A stretch of DNA of 6,547 bases from CAZHMB01 sp964533515. Lineage in GTDB: Archaea > Nanobdellota > Nanobdellia > Pacearchaeales > GW2011-AR1. The DNA is taken from assembly GCA_964533515.1 (NCBI GenBank), contig CAZHMB010000029.1, positions 1-6,547 on the forward strand. The letters run 5' to 3'. Positions 6,056-6,547 of the stretch are shown here, in pieces (position 1 is the first letter of the stretch; each line of letters begins with the position of its first letter). The translations under genes were made by a program, and so were the position numbers. The notes beneath the pieces are model-generated. The model was not told the DNA's origin, made no database searches, and saw only the letters and a program-made list of their open reading frames with translations.

Positions 6056-6083
6056 AAATCTGGGTGTGATTGGAGAGTGAAGA

Positions 6084-6118
6084 GGGGAGAATTAGTGGGA
6101 AGAAGGGGGTTTTAAGGG
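6084..6118 (+). other. Four G-runs on one strand: possible G-quadruplex
   Basis: G runs lie at 6084-6087 (4), 6097-6099 (3), 6105-6109 (5) and 6116-6118 (3), separated by 9, 5 and 6 bases. This is close to the usual quadruplex rule, with one loop longer than seven. It sits in a 125-base stretch (6001-6125) whose plus strand has many G and only a handful of C. It lies upstream of both divergent genes, lhr and the zinc-ribbon protein. Whether it folds is not known. Confidence 0.4.
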
Positions 6119-6120
6119 TT
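6103..6120 (+). repeat. G-rich direct repeat, copy 2 (AAG5 TTTT AAG3 TT)
   Basis: This is the second copy of the element at 6013-6030, with slightly longer G runs. It overlaps the last two runs of the possible G-quadruplex and ends about 20 bases before the TATA box of the downstream gene. It could therefore influence that promoter, but nothing in the sequence shows how. Confidence 0.45.
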
Positions 6121-6139
6121 GCGTTCTGTCACAATAAAC

Positions 6140-6147
6140 TATAAAAA
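6140..6147 (+). promoter_or_regulatory. TATA box of the zinc-ribbon/DUF4145-like gene
   Basis: The plus strand reads TATAAAAA, preceded by AATAAAC, a possible BRE. Using the spacing of the other promoters here, transcription would start near 6169, giving a leader of about eight bases before the ATG at 6177. There is no Shine-Dalgarno between them. This gene thus departs slightly from the strictly leaderless pattern of its neighbours. Confidence 0.55.
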
Positions 6148-6176
6148 GTTGGGTTTGTTTAGAATTATTACAGAAA

Positions 6177-6547
6177 ATGTATAAATTTGATAGTGCGCGA
6201 TGGTTGGAGATTAAATCCAGATCTCCTCGAGCATTTGTTTGTTGGAATTGTGGAAAGCAAGTAGCATCAGAGAAAGCATATGAAACTTATGATGGGAAAG
6301 GTAATTCATACAGCATTATTTATGGTTGTCCTAATTGTAATGCTCCAATTATTGTAGATGATCAGAATAAAGAAGTCTTATCTTCATCACCTGGATTAGA
6401 AATAAAAAATCTTCCAGAGAATATTGGACCAGTTTATAATGAGATCCGAAAATGTATGCAAGTTGGGTGTCCGAATGGTGCGATTATGCTAATGAGAAAA
6501 TTGATTATGCATATCTCTGTCGAAGAGGGTGCGGAAGGGGGTAAAAA
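6177..6547 (+). CDS. Zinc-ribbon protein with DUF4145-like region, partial at C-terminus
   Basis: I read 123 codons from ATG (6177) to the right edge without a stop. The N-terminus (RWLEIKSRSPRAF, residues 8-20) leads into C22-x2-C25 (CWNC) and C51-x2-C54 (CPNC), a probable zinc ribbon. It is followed by SPGLEI (71-76), LPENIGPVYNEIRKCM (79-94) and IMLMRKLIMHISVEEGA (103-119). This order matches DUF4145 proteins: a zinc ribbon, then a helical region of the form LPxxI...YxEAxxC...AxxLxRKxLxxI...KGA. DUF4145 has no firm biochemical role; it occurs alone and attached to restriction and other nuclease-type enzymes, so a link to nucleic acids or defence is possible but unproven. The start is fixed by an in-frame stop at 6135-6137 and the lack of other start codons between. 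It is divergent from lhr across 219 bases. The family call is from remembered patterns, and the rest of the protein is not visible. Confidence 0.72.
   Translation, partial: MYKFDSARWLEIKSRSPRAFVCWNCGKQVASEKAYETYDGKGNSYSIIYGCPNCNAPIIVDDQNKEVLSSSPGLEIKNLPENIGPVYNEIRKCMQVGCPNGAIMLMRKLIMHISVEEGAEGGK

Noticed and set aside
5958..6176. A hidden small gene, tRNA or C/D box RNA in the intergenic region
   Set aside because: No frame with a plausible start and coding character, no cloverleaf, and no convincing RUGAUGA/CUGA box pair was found on either strand.

Overview
The window reads as chromosomal DNA from an AT-rich archaeon. The evidence is a TATA-like element centred about 25.5 bases before the start codon of four genes, few Shine-Dalgarno sequences, an archaeal-type Lhr helicase paired with a calcineurin-like phosphoesterase, and a small single-cluster ferredoxin of the Pyrococcus type. 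A zinc-LID (bacterial-type) adenylate kinase and the compact gene packing would suit a DPANN lineage such as Pacearchaeota or Woesearchaeota. That placement is an inference; no rRNA or other marker gene is present.

Layout. From 1 to 1852 on the minus strand lie a small ferredoxin gene (1673-1852) and, downstream of it, a phosphoenolpyruvate synthase gene (start codon at 1597) that runs off the left edge. The adenylate kinase gene (1903-2535, plus strand) diverges from the ferredoxin gene across only 50 bases. The start codons at 1852 and 1903 are exactly symmetric about one T/A-rich box at 1874-1881, so a single element may drive leaderless transcription both ways. Adenylate kinase converges on a metallophosphoesterase gene (2532-3281, minus strand), and their two stop codons share the palindrome TTAA. 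Upstream of the phosphoesterase, 30 bases away on the same strand, is an 881-residue Lhr-family helicase gene (3312-5957). A 219-base intergenic region with a strongly G-rich plus strand follows (5958-6176). Beyond it a zinc-ribbon protein with a DUF4145-like region starts on the plus strand at 6177 and is cut by the right edge.

How the genes may work together. PEP synthase makes PEP from pyruvate and ATP and releases AMP plus phosphate. Adenylate kinase recycles AMP, and ferredoxin is the usual redox partner of the archaeal enzymes that make or use pyruvate. The left half is therefore a plausible central-carbon and energy module with shared control. The right half pairs a helicase with a phosphoesterase, a recurring combination thought to act on nucleic acids in repair or RNA/DNA processing. 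The most unusual observations are the shared symmetric promoter, the altered Walker A motif of the helicase (GGTKT in place of GxGKT), the charged N-terminal tail on PEP synthase, and the G-rich, repeat-bearing region upstream of the helicase. No rRNA, tRNA, CRISPR array, insertion sequence or transposase was recognised.
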